Source: Streptomyces wedmorensis | GTDB taxonomy: Bacteria; Actinomycetota; Actinomycetes; Streptomycetales; Streptomycetaceae | NCBI RefSeq assembly: GCF_000716445.1 | Contig: NZ_JNWK01000113.1 | Span: 1-8,370, forward strand | Direction of reading: 5' to 3' | Length of the DNA: 8,370 nt | Shown here: in pieces, positions 1-6,486 of the stretch | Layout: each line of letters opens with the position of its first letter | Numbering within the stretch: position 1 is the stretch's first letter | The notes under the pieces: model-generated | The model's input: only the letters and a program-made list of their open reading frames with translations | Told to the model about the DNA's origin: nothing | Database searches by the model: none | Program-made: the position numbers and the translations under genes

Positions 1-1280
1 TGAGTAGGGAATCGACAGCGAGGTCGTCCGTGGCAGGCATCAGCACCCCACCGCACGGAGGCGCCACATGGCCACGATATGGGCCGGCATCGACGCAGGC
101 AAGACCCACCACCACTGCGTCGCCATCGAGGAGAGCGGCCGCCGGCTGCTGTCCCGACGCGTCGCCAACGACGAACCCGAACTCCTCGAACTCCTCACCG
201 ACATCCTGACCCTGGGCGACGAGGTGACCTGGGGCATCGACCTGGCCGACGGCGGAGCCGCCCTGGCCATCACGCTCCTCCTCCACCACGACCAGTCACT
301 GCGCTACATCTCCGGCCGGGCCATCCACCGCGCTTCCGAGAGCTACCGCGGCGAAGGAAAAACCGACGCCAAGGACGCCGCCGTCATCGCCGACCAGATC
401 CGCATCCGCCGCGACCTGCACCCCTTACGCGCCGGCGACGACATCGTCACCGACCTCAAGATCCTCACCGGCCGCCGCATGGATCTCGTCGCCGACCGCA
501 CCCGCACCGTCAACCGGCTCCGTGCCCAGCTGACCGGCATCTTCCCTGGCCTGGAACGGACCTTGGACCTCACGAACAAGGGCCCACTGACCCTGCTGAC
601 GGGCTACCAGACCCCTGCGACCATCCGCCGGCTCGGCACGAAACGCATCGAGACCTGGCTACGAAACCGCAAGGTTCTCCGCGCCGATCAACTCGCCGAG
701 ACCGCGGTCGAAGCGGCCGAACGCCAGCACACCTGCCTGCCCGGCGAGAAGCTGACCGCGCAGATGGTGCACACCCTGGCGAAGGAAGTGATGGCCCTCA
801 ACCAGCAGGTCGCCGAGCTCGACAAGCTCATCGGGGCCCGATTTCGCGACCACCACCACTTCGACGTTGATCACCAGCATGCCCGGCCTTGGCATCACCC
901 TCGGGGCTGAGTTCCTGGCCGCCACCGGCGGTGACATGACCGTTTTCGGAACACCGGACCGCCTCGCCGGCTTCGGCGGCGTCGCACCCGTCCCGCGCGA
1001 CTCCGGCAAGATCAGCGGAAACCTACGGCGGCCGCAGCGCTACAACCGACGGCTCCAGCGCGTCCTCTACACTTCCGAGCTCTTCAGCATCCGACGGTCT
1101 GAGGAATCCCGCCGGTTCTACGAACGCAAACGCGCCGAAGGCAAACGCCACACCCAAGCCGTCCTCGCCCTCGCCCGCCGCCGCGTCAACGTCCTCTAGG
1201 CCCTCCTCCGCGATGGACGATGCTACGAACTCACACCACCGACAGCCCTCGCCGCTTGACAGACCACATTAGGAATCACT
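1..1280 (+). mobile_element. Degenerate IS110-family insertion sequence (left end off or near window edge)
   Basis: The element is defined by its IS110-type transposase relic (68-1259) plus short flanks. The right boundary must lie between the ancestral transposase stop (1259) and about 1282, because homology of the neighbouring minus-strand cyclase relic to its paralogue ends at the codons for FRED (1283-1294). The left boundary cannot be placed: only 67 bases precede the transposase start. In IS110-group elements the noncoding end before the gene encodes the bridge RNA that guides target choice, and most of that region would lie outside the window. No terminal inverted repeats are visible, as expected for IS110-group elements. 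The exact ends are inferred, not seen. Confidence 0.65.
68..1259 (+). pseudogene. IS110-family transposase (DEDD recombinase), frameshifted and with a nonsense codon
   Basis: The N-terminal part (68-910 frame) has the RuvC-like DEDD_Tnp_IS110 features: IDAGK with D9 near the start, an acidic WGIDLADGG block around residues 55-63, and TDAKDA with D100 and D103. The C-terminal part is in another frame (about 867 onward) and has the Transposase_20 signature SMPGLG, FGGVAPVPRDSGK, then an Arg-rich RRPQRYNRRLQ stretch. Joining the frames by deleting one T of the pair at 867/868 restores HFDVITSMPGLG. The C-terminal frame then meets TAG at 1197-1199 where relatives read Trp (VLWALLRDGRCYE). Readthrough continues ALLRDGRCYE and ends at TGA 1257-1259. 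The ancestral protein is therefore 396 aa, normal for the family. The start is ATG 68 with GGAGG at 57-61. A TTA codon lies at 425-427. Because it has two lesions, the gene is very probably inactive. The second Asp/Glu of the active site I cannot assign with certainty. Confidence 0.92.
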
Positions 1281-2068
1281 GAGTCCTCCCGGAACGAGCG
1301 AACCGTCGGCTCCGGCTCCAGGACGTCCGCGGGCTCCAGGACGTCCACAGGCCCGTTCAGCCACGTGCCGTCGGCCCGCTGCGTGGCCAGCAGATACTCC
1401 TGGCACCGTCGAAACGCATCGCTGTCCCGCGCCGACGTGACCAGGGCCAGCAGCGCGAGCGCCGTGACCACCACGTTCCACGCGTACGATCCGTCCCGTT
1501 CCTGAACGGACATCAGATGCTCGACGAGCATCCAGGACGGCTGATCCTCGCGTAAGCGCACGTCCAGCAGCACGGCCACGGCCAGGCTCTCCGGGGAGCC
1601 GCTGTCCGGCCGCGGTTCGTCACCGCGGCCCCCGTACGCCTCCTGGAAGGCGTGTCGCAGCTCCTGGAGGTTCAGTCCCCCATGGACCGGCCGATCTCCA
1701 TACATGGCCAGCACGTGGACCAGATTGACCAGTTGGGCTTCTTCCGGCGCCTGCGCCGGCACGGCCCCGAGATCAATGGGTTCACCGTCATCGACGGCGA
1801 GTGACCACAGGGCGTGCTCCACCATGTGCGTCAGTGAGCTCGTGGTGGGATCGGCCGGATGGTTGAACAACCAGCGACGGGCACGCGCGACAGCCCCTTT
1901 GGCGGCCCTGTCGCCGGAGAGAGCGAGCACGAAGCCCACCATGGCGGTTTCCACGAAGCCCGGCGCGGGACGGATGCTCCGCGAGCCGTCGTCTCGCGGA
2001 GTCAGCAGGCAGTGCATCGGCGTCGTAACCCCTGGCGAATCGAGCCGCCGCACTCCGTCCGCGGTCAC
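1223..2068 (-). pseudogene. Truncated class II terpene cyclase-like protein (prenyltransferase/squalene-oxidase repeats), N-terminal half only
   Basis: This 281-codon relic is a paralogue of the intact cyclase at 6691-8259. Examples are MHCLL versus MQCML, ARARRWLFNHP versus ARARSWLFHNP, EHALWSLAVDDGEPIDL versus EQALWSLAVDDAQPVEL (12 of 17 identical), RDGSY, QRADGTW versus QRSDGTW, and TVRSFRED versus TVRAFRED. Similarity ends at FRED (1283-1294). The last roughly 15-20 codons run antisense through the IS110 end, so the tail is chimeric and the whole C-terminal half, including the place of the catalytic Asp motif, is gone. The GTG start at 2068 is chosen because GGAG lies 5 nt upstream, the leader ACCGAGAACGGA (2075-2086) matches the leader of the paralogue, and homology begins here; the open frame extends upstream to 2386 without homology. 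A TTA codon (1553-1555) and an in-frame 18-bp duplication (1314-1349) are also present. Any surviving protein would lack cyclase activity as known for the family. Confidence 0.85.
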
Positions 2069-2207
2069 ATGCGCTCCGTTCTCGGTAGTGACACGTCGAC
2101 ACCACTGCGTCCCTGCACGCTGGTCGGCGGGTGCTGGTTCACGCGCCGTCAACGGGCAAGGGCCGGTCGTCGCAGCCGTCGGGGCCGGCGGCCCGGGCGA
2201 GGGCTGA

Positions 2208-2224
2208 ACCGGCCCTCGGCCGGT
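2208..2224. promoter_or_regulatory. GC-rich 7-bp inverted repeat in divergent intergenic region
   Basis: ACCGGCC and GGCCGGT form a perfect inverted repeat around the trinucleotide CTC. It lies in the 206-bp gap between the divergent cyclase relic (start 2068) and the membrane protein gene (start 2275), directly next to a CACGTG-containing 12-mer (2225-2236) that recurs upstream of the intact cyclase. Its position between two 5' ends suggests an operator rather than a terminator, but such short GC palindromes are common in this base composition. Apart from this I see no clear -10/-35 pair in the gap. Confidence 0.3.
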
Positions 2225-2274
2225 CACGTGCGGGACTGACACAGGACACATGAACACCAGCGGAGGCTGAGCGG

Positions 2275-2751
2275 ATGCGTGGAAGCCAGGGGACGGCGAC
2301 AGCTGTCGCCACGGGGCTGTTCTTTCTGATGACCGCGCTCGTCCCCGCACAGGGTGAGGCCATCTCCGGTCGGGCAACGGCTGCAAGGGGCGCGGCCGCC
2401 CCTGCGTCGACCGTCTTCACGGACGGCGGCCTCCCGTCGGTGGCGCGCCCCGCGGCAGGCCATGCGCCCGTCGACGTACGGGCGGCTGCCGGAGCGTCCG
2501 GAGAGGCCACGCCGGGCATCCTCCCCGACAGCGCCCTCGCACACTTCTCCCTGTGGCTGACCCTCGTGCTGGCTGCCCTGGCTCTCTCGGTCCGGCTCGC
2601 CGCCTTCTTCGTCCTGCTCCGCCGGCGTCGACGCGGTCCGCACCGGTCCCGACCGGGCACTCATCGCCGCAGCACCCTCCGAGCCGCTTCGACGGCTGCG
2701 CACGATCCGCGGATCGTCAACGGCCAACCCGACGGAACGGCGAGCGACTGA
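2275..2751 (+). CDS. Small predicted exported membrane-anchored protein, function unknown
   Basis: This 158-aa protein belongs to no family I recognise. The start ATG 2275 has a strong GGAGG (2262-2266) 8 nt upstream, supporting real translation. Residues 10-25 are hydrophobic (VATGLFFLMTALVPA), followed by QGEA, which fits a signal peptide or N-terminal anchor. Residues about 30-88 are an Ala/Gly/Pro-rich, low-complexity linker. Residues about 91-114 form a second hydrophobic segment (LWLTLVLAALAL, then VRLAAFFVLL), followed by a run of five Arg and a basic tail to about residue 137. The expected topology is an exported linker and a C-terminal transmembrane helix stopped by the basic cluster on the cytoplasmic side. 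This resembles a sortase-substrate tail in layout, but no LPxTG motif precedes the helix. It diverges from the cyclase relic and ends 104 bases before a terminator hairpin. A role in the terpenoid locus is unproven. Confidence 0.72.
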   Translation: MRGSQGTATAVATGLFFLMTALVPAQGEAISGRATAARGAAAPASTVFTDGGLPSVARPAAGHAPVDVRAAAGASGEATPGILPDSALAHFSLWLTLVLAALALSVRLAAFFVLLRRRRRGPHRSRPGTHRRSTLRAASTAAHDPRIVNGQPDGTASD

Positions 2752-2855
2752 ACCCGGCGGCGGACCGCTGCGTGCCCCTCAGTGGCTGGACCGGATGGGC
2801 AGCGTCCGTGGGAGGAAGAGGCCCACCCGTCCTGTCGGGCCCCCGCATGGCCCCG

Positions 2856-2893
2856 GCCCCTGCCGCACGTCGACAGCACGTTGCGGCAGGGGC
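2856..2893. terminator. Bidirectional hairpin terminator between convergent genes
   Basis: Left arm GCCCCTGCCGCACGT (2856-2870), 7-nt loop (2871-2877) and right arm ACGTTGCGGCAGGGGC (2878-2893) pair over 15 bp with one bulged T. It lies in the 179-bp gap where the 2275-2751 gene and the cupin gene converge. There is no T-tract, as is common for Streptomyces terminators. The perfect 11-bp outer stem and the location make termination on both strands the best reading. Confidence 0.75.
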
Positions 2894-2930
2894 ACCACCG
2901 TCGACGTGCACGGCTATGCAAGCTCCTCGG

Positions 2931-3404
2931 TCATGGCGCCGTCGGCTTCGTGTCAGCTGACGCGGTGTCGGAGAGGGCTGTCAGCTCCTCCAGCAGAACG
3001 ACACTCTCCTGCTCGTGCGGGTCCGTTCGAGCGATCACCGCCACAAGCGGCTCCGTCGAGCTCGCGTTGATGGCTTGGTGCGGTACACCTGCCGGGATAT
3101 AGACGAAAGACCCGGCGCCGGCCACCAGGCGCCGGCCGAGCCCCTCGCCATAGCGTCCTTCCGCCTCGCCTGAGATGATGAAGATCGCTGTCTCGTGGTC
3201 CCGGTGAAGGTGCGGATGGTCCCGCGCACCGGGCGGGATGATCACTTGGTGCATGCACAGGCCACGGGAGCCCGCGGACTCTCGCGAAATGCCCACGAAG
3301 AAGGAGTGCCCCTGCTTGCCGGCGTACTCCTGGCCAGGTGTGACCAGAACCAAGCCTTCCGCCGAGCCCTCGGGTCCCGCTTCCTCGTTCCGGCTCTCGT
3401 CCAC
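2931..3404 (-). CDS. Single-domain cupin protein
   Basis: The 157-aa product carries both cupin motifs. Motif 1 contains HPHLHRDHE, giving metal ligands H65, H67 and E71 (HxHx3E) with G79/G83 after it. Motif 2 is GSFVYIPAGVPHQAIN (98-113), matching Gx5PxGx2Hx3N with H109 as the last ligand. All four expected metal ligands are present, so a metal-binding fold is likely; whether it is an enzyme (dioxygenase, isomerase, cyclase-type) or a small-molecule sensor cannot be told. I prefer GTG 3404, because GGGAGGA (3408-3414) lies just upstream. An in-frame GTG at 3446 would add 14 residues and overlap the prenyltransferase gene by 26 bases, with a weaker site. With the 3404 start the gene begins 16 nt after the prenyltransferase stop, so the two are almost certainly co-transcribed and may act on the same molecule. 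Confidence 0.9.
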   Translation of the reverse strand: MDESRNEEAGPEGSAEGLVLVTPGQEYAGKQGHSFFVGISRESAGSRGLCMHQVIIPPGARDHPHLHRDHETAIFIISGEAEGRYGEGLGRRLVAGAGSFVYIPAGVPHQAINASSTEPLVAVIARTDPHEQESVVLLEELTALSDTASADTKPTAP

Positions 3405-3407
3405 ATT

Positions 3408-3414
3408 TCCTCCC
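3408..3414 (-). promoter_or_regulatory. Ribosome binding site deciding the cupin start
   Basis: The minus strand reads GGGAGGA immediately before AATGTG. GGAGG sits 4 nt from GTG 3404 (cupin frame). The overlapping ATG one base earlier opens a different frame without cupin motifs. The site lies in the 16-nt gap after the prenyltransferase stop, consistent with translational coupling. Confidence 0.6.
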
Positions 3415-3420
3415 AGGTTC

Positions 3421-4521
3421 TCACTGATAACGGACAGGCGGGTCACTGCTCACCAGCTCCGGTGAGAGATACACCTTGATGCGCGGCCCGGCCTTCCCGA
3501 GCTGCAGAGAGGCATAGTTGTGCAAACCCCGGGCAGCTGACAGAGGCCGCCTGGCGAGGGCGTGAACCGCTTCCTCGTAGCGGGCCGGCGAAACTCCGTG
3601 GCGGACGAGCAGTGCTGTCATCCGCGCTCCCATGACAGCGTCGTCGGGTGCGGCGATCCAGAGCGGGACGTACGGCGTCACCGAGGATCTGATGCCTCGA
3701 CCGCTCCCGTTCAGGGCCAGGCAGGTCACCGGAGGCTGGACACCCGACCCGGTGTTCCCGGCGAGCGTGGTGCAGAAGTCCCGCACCGCCGCGGCGGTGC
3801 GCCGCGACCCTTCACCACAGATGTCCGCCATGTGCTGTGCGCTGGAATCGTAGTGCCGAAAGTAGACCTTCGTCCGCGCGGTCGCGGAAGAGGTGAGATC
3901 GAGGCTGAACAGTGCGGGCCGATCACGTTCGAACCCGCGGCGCGCGTGGCCGAGGACGGTCTCCCAAGCCTCTTCAAGACCCAGCTTCACCAGTGCCTCG
4001 GCCACCGTCTCAGGAGCACGCCGAACACCCCTCACCTCGGGATAGAACCAGACCTTGAACTGTGGCGGGCGCCCGGCGACCGCCTCCAATCCGTACATGG
4101 CGACGTGATCCGCCGCTCCCTCCGAAGGGAGGAATATGTCGGCGACCTGATCCCACCTCTGCGTGTGGGCACCGTAATGTGACGCCAGTCGGCTCATCAC
4201 ACGCCGCGCCGCCTCCGCCCTGGCGGCATAGTCACCATGAGGCGCCAGGGGCTCCACTGCCAGTTGCAGCACCGGGGTGTCTCCCGTGAGCGTGATCGCG
4301 TATTCGACGGGTGAGCCGTCCGGAGACACATCAGAGAACGGCAGATCACTCACGGGCACCGTTCCCCAGGGCTCGACCAACACGTCGAATGCCGTACGCA
4401 CCTGCTCTGCCCACCCGTTCGGTCCGAGCTTCCGGGCGATGCCCTCAAGAGCGCTGCCACAGAGAGCGGAAAGCGTGCCGGGCACAGCACGTGGTCGGTC
4501 CGCGGTCACCTGTCTGTTCAT
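3421..4521 (-). CDS. Aromatic (indole) prenyltransferase, DMATS/ABBA family
   Basis: The 366-aa length and motif order fit bacterial tryptophan/indole prenyltransferases (Trp_DMAT family), soluble enzymes that attach a prenyl group from its diphosphate to an aromatic ring without an aspartate-rich motif. Visible features are GSPVEYAITL (69-78), where E73 occupies the place of the Glu that holds the indole N-H in DMATS enzymes. Paired basic/Tyr strands that bind the diphosphate are KVWFYPEVRG (156-165), RTKVYFRHYD (216-225), and NYASLQL followed by RIKVYLSPEL (335-356). ATG 4521 is the only good start near the family N-terminus; its ribosome site is weak (GAAGAG about 8 nt upstream). It is first of two genes with the cupin. 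The acceptor and the prenyl length (C5, C10, C15) cannot be read from the sequence. The nearby class II terpene cyclase raises the possibility of a longer donor or of a cyclised prenyl group. It is divergent from the PucR-type regulator. Confidence 0.88.
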   Translation of the reverse strand: MNRQVTADRPRAVPGTLSALCGSALEGIARKLGPNGWAEQVRTAFDVLVEPWGTVPVSDLPFSDVSPDGSPVEYAITLTGDTPVLQLAVEPLAPHGDYAARAEAARRVMSRLASHYGAHTQRWDQVADIFLPSEGAADHVAMYGLEAVAGRPPQFKVWFYPEVRGVRRAPETVAEALVKLGLEEAWETVLGHARRGFERDRPALFSLDLTSSATARTKVYFRHYDSSAQHMADICGEGSRRTAAAVRDFCTTLAGNTGSGVQPPVTCLALNGSGRGIRSSVTPYVPLWIAAPDDAVMGARMTALLVRHGVSPARYEEAVHALARRPLSAARGLHNYASLQLGKAGPRIKVYLSPELVSSDPPVRYQ

Positions 4522-4977
4522 GCGCGGCTCTTCGGCTCATGGAGGCAGCTGGGAACTGAACGCAGCGCACCGCCGGCGGCGCCCCCGGTCGACCACACGC
4601 ATGACCCGCTCCTCATGCCCGTTGATCACCTCGGTGACATGCCGGATCAGTGACCACGGCGAAAGCGGGGACCTGACTCAACACCTGAACGCCACCCTCA
4701 CCCTTCGGAACACGTCGGTCGGAGCAACGGTACAAAGGCCCACAGGGGACGGCACTGGTTCCGCCGACCGAGATTCCGCGGCCGTTTCGTACCCGGGGCC
4801 CAGCCCCTATGACGCCCTCCAGGCGGAGTTCGGCCATCAGCCGCTCGACGGTGCGGCGGGCCACTTCGACGACCCCACGGCCCAGCGCCTGCCTGAACCG
4901 TGCGGTGCCCCGTTACGTGGCCAGATCCAAATGCCGAGCCCCACACGCGGACGATCACGAGCCTGGAGCACGCGCCC
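4522..4977. other. Divergent intergenic region (456 bp) with IS3 relic
   Basis: This gap separates the 5' ends of the prenyltransferase and the regulator and must hold both promoters. Near the regulator it contains an IS3-family transposase scrap (4808-4909). I see no convincing -10/-35 pairs. The half next to the prenyltransferase contains a short open stretch on the minus strand ending about 20 nt before its start, without a usable start codon or recognisable family, and I do not call it a gene. Confidence 0.6.
4808..4909 (-). pseudogene. Relic of IS3-family transposase OrfB (N-terminal fragment)
   Basis: The minus strand reads RQALGRGVVEV followed by ARRTVERLMAELRLEGVI, which matches the conserved stretch before the DDE domain of IS3-family OrfB proteins in actinomycetes (typically ...EGHxVARCTVERLMxxLGLxGVxRGK). 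The match stops at GVI; the following residues no longer resemble the RGK...TT continuation. Upstream, a TAA (4913-4915) closes the frame. Only about 34 codons remain, with no catalytic residues and no visible inverted repeats. It lies immediately before the regulator start and may supply part of its leader. Confidence 0.7.
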
Positions 4978-6327
4978 ATGACCCTCATCGAGCGTCGCAT
5001 CGCCCCCATCGGCACCCAGCTATCGCCTGCTCAGGGACAGCGCCTGACCTCCTCAGGTGCCCGCTCGACGCATGCGAACCAGTCCGCACAGGAGTTCCTC
5101 GCCGCTGTCGTCTCCGTGCTCAGTCCTCGGACCGCACAGCTGACCGCCGCGCTCCTCCGGAGGATCCGCGTCGAAATCCCCGAGCTGTGCGAGGACGGCA
5201 GCCTTGGCGCGCTCCTCAAGGCCGGAACCGAGCACCTCGTGGTCGCCGCACTCCATGCGGTGCAGTTCGACCTGGAGCTGAACCGGGTCGAGGCTCCGCC
5301 GGCGGCACTTCAGTACGCGCGCCGACTCGCCCAGCGCGGGATCGGGACGGTCCCTCTGCTGCGCTCGCACCAACTCGGCCTCTCCGTCGTCCTGCAGCGG
5401 GTCCTGAGCGAGATCAATCGGGCATCGACCGATCCCGAACTGACCGGTCCGGCGTCCGTCCGGGTGACCGCGAGCTTGTTCGCCAGCACCGACAGGATGT
5501 CCGGGCAGGCCGTCGCCGCGTACGAAGAGGAGCGGGAACGGTGGCTCCGAAACCGGGTGCTCCTTCGCTCGGAGCAGGTACTGCCGGTCCTGTCACGAGG
5601 GGACGTGGACGTCCGAGCGATGGAGCAGGCGCTGAACTATCGGCTCGGGCAGAGACATGTCGGCGTCGTCGCCTGGTGCGACGAGACGACATCCGACGGA
5701 CCGCGCCGGCTGGAGAGGCTCGTCATGGAGCTCTCCGAGCGAGTCCGTGGCGCCGGTCCGCCCCTGCTCGCACTCCACGACGAATCGACGATGTGGGCGT
5801 GGCTGCCCTCGCCGGACGAATCGGACAGCGACGATCCGGTGGGGTGGGCGGGCGCCGACGTTGGAGGCGATATGTGGGTCGCCATGGGCACGCCCGCCCG
5901 AGGAGCGGAAGGGTTCCGGTTGACTCACCGTCAGGCGCTGAGCGCCTACACCGTCGCCTCGACCGCGAGTGCAGAGGAACGCTGCCGCATCACGGCCTTC
6001 AGCCGGATCGCGCCCATCGCCATGATGGCCTCCGACATGGAGGGTCTGCGCGCCTGGGTCTCCACGACACTCGGCGGGCTGGCCATCGACAACGCCTCGT
6101 GCCGCCGGCTGCGCACGACGCTCCTGGTGTTCCTCTCGAGCGGCGGCAGCTTCACCTCGACCGCGGCACAGCTGCGCCTGCACAAGAATTCGGTGGTGTA
6201 CCGCGTCCGCCAGGCGACGGAGGCCCGTGGCCGCCCGCTGGCCGACGGCAGACTTGATGCCGAGTTGGCGCTGCTCGCCTGCCACTTCCTCGGATCTGCC
6301 GTGCTCCGTCCCGTCGTCACCACTTGA
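4978..6327 (+). CDS. PucR/CdaR-type transcriptional regulator
   Basis: The 449-aa protein ends with a PucR-type C-terminal helix-turn-helix (about 378-440): LRTTLLVFLSSGGSFTSTA, then LRLHKNSVVYRVRQA (399-413) containing the recognition helix, then DAELALLACHFLG. Residues about 38-190 form an all-helical N-terminal region of the type often attached to these regulators (LRSHQLGLSVVLQRVL is typical), and about 205-335 would be the degenerate GGDEF-like middle domain. ATG 4978 is chosen because GGAG (4965-4968) lies 9 nt upstream and the family N-terminus fits. An in-frame GTG at 4900 would add 26 residues that overlap the IS3 relic and has no clear ribosome site. It is divergent from the prenyltransferase operon and upstream of the cyclase, so it is the best candidate for local control; no ligand can be inferred. 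Its stop overlaps by 11 bases the end of the small minus-strand gene at 6317-6475. Confidence 0.88.
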   Translation: MTLIERRIAPIGTQLSPAQGQRLTSSGARSTHANQSAQEFLAAVVSVLSPRTAQLTAALLRRIRVEIPELCEDGSLGALLKAGTEHLVVAALHAVQFDLELNRVEAPPAALQYARRLAQRGIGTVPLLRSHQLGLSVVLQRVLSEINRASTDPELTGPASVRVTASLFASTDRMSGQAVAAYEEERERWLRNRVLLRSEQVLPVLSRGDVDVRAMEQALNYRLGQRHVGVVAWCDETTSDGPRRLERLVMELSERVRGAGPPLLALHDESTMWAWLPSPDESDSDDPVGWAGADVGGDMWVAMGTPARGAEGFRLTHRQALSAYTVASTASAEERCRITAFSRIAPIAMMASDMEGLRAWVSTTLGGLAIDNASCRRLRTTLLVFLSSGGSFTSTAAQLRLHKNSVVYRVRQATEARGRPLADGRLDAELALLACHFLGSAVLRPVVTT

Positions 6328-6475
6328 CCGAGGTCCACGCGAAGATGACGCCGAGCCCGGGCAGTGGCAGCAGGCACGCGAGGAGCACGGCTGCCCGGTG
6401 CCGCCACAGTAACCGGGCCCATCTGCGAAGGAACCGTCCTGGCCTGAGTTCTCCGGGCCGCCCGCTGTTCGCCAC
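6317..6475 (-). CDS. Putative 52-aa membrane peptide with a TTA codon
   Basis: A short frame in the otherwise empty gap between regulator and cyclase starts at GTG 6475 with GGGAG (6485-6489) 9 nt upstream and ends at TGA 6317-6319, converging on and overlapping the regulator stop. The product begins MANSGRPGELRPG, continues with a basic, Trp-rich amphipathic stretch (RFLRRWARLLWRHR, 14-27), then one hydrophobic helix (28-47, with LLPLPGLG in the middle) and a short TSVKW tail. It therefore looks like a single-span membrane peptide with the basic side in the cytoplasm. Third codon positions are G/C in 43 of 52 codons. Leu22 is TTA (6410-6412), the codon read by the bldA tRNA in Streptomyces. 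An in-frame GTG two codons earlier (6481) is possible but sits too near the ribosome site. I do not recognise a family; chance remains possible at this length. Confidence 0.5.
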   Translation of the reverse strand: MANSGRPGELRPGRFLRRWARLLWRHRAAVLLACLLPLPGLGVIFAWTSVKW

Positions 6476-6486
6476 TGCCACTCACT

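Noticed and set aside
1..13. Similarity of TAGGGAATC near the left edge to TAGGAATC just after the transposase (1270-1277) as possible IS110 end or target core
   Set aside because: The match is short and imperfect, the left boundary is unknown and a chance match is likely.
2069..2386. Upstream extension of the minus-strand cyclase relic frame by 106 codons
   Set aside because: The added residues are Pro/Arg/Ala-rich with no similarity to the paralogue, it overlaps the divergent 2275 gene's leader and 5' end, and the ribosome site plus shared leader place the start at 2068.
4541..4660. Short minus-strand open stretch (HVTEVINGHEERVMRVV...) ending about 20 nt before the prenyltransferase start
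   Set aside because: It has no convincing start codon or ribosome site, an upstream stop is close by, and no family is recognised. It may be a decayed gene end, but the sequence alone does not support a call.
4277..4981. Long plus-strand open frame over the prenyltransferase 5' end and the intergenic gap
   Set aside because: It is a high-GC antisense shadow: no motifs, and it runs opposite to the well-supported prenyltransferase.
4809..6257. Long plus-strand frame overlapping the regulator in another phase
   Set aside because: The translation is Arg/Pro/Ala-rich without motifs, as expected for an out-of-frame reading of the regulator gene.
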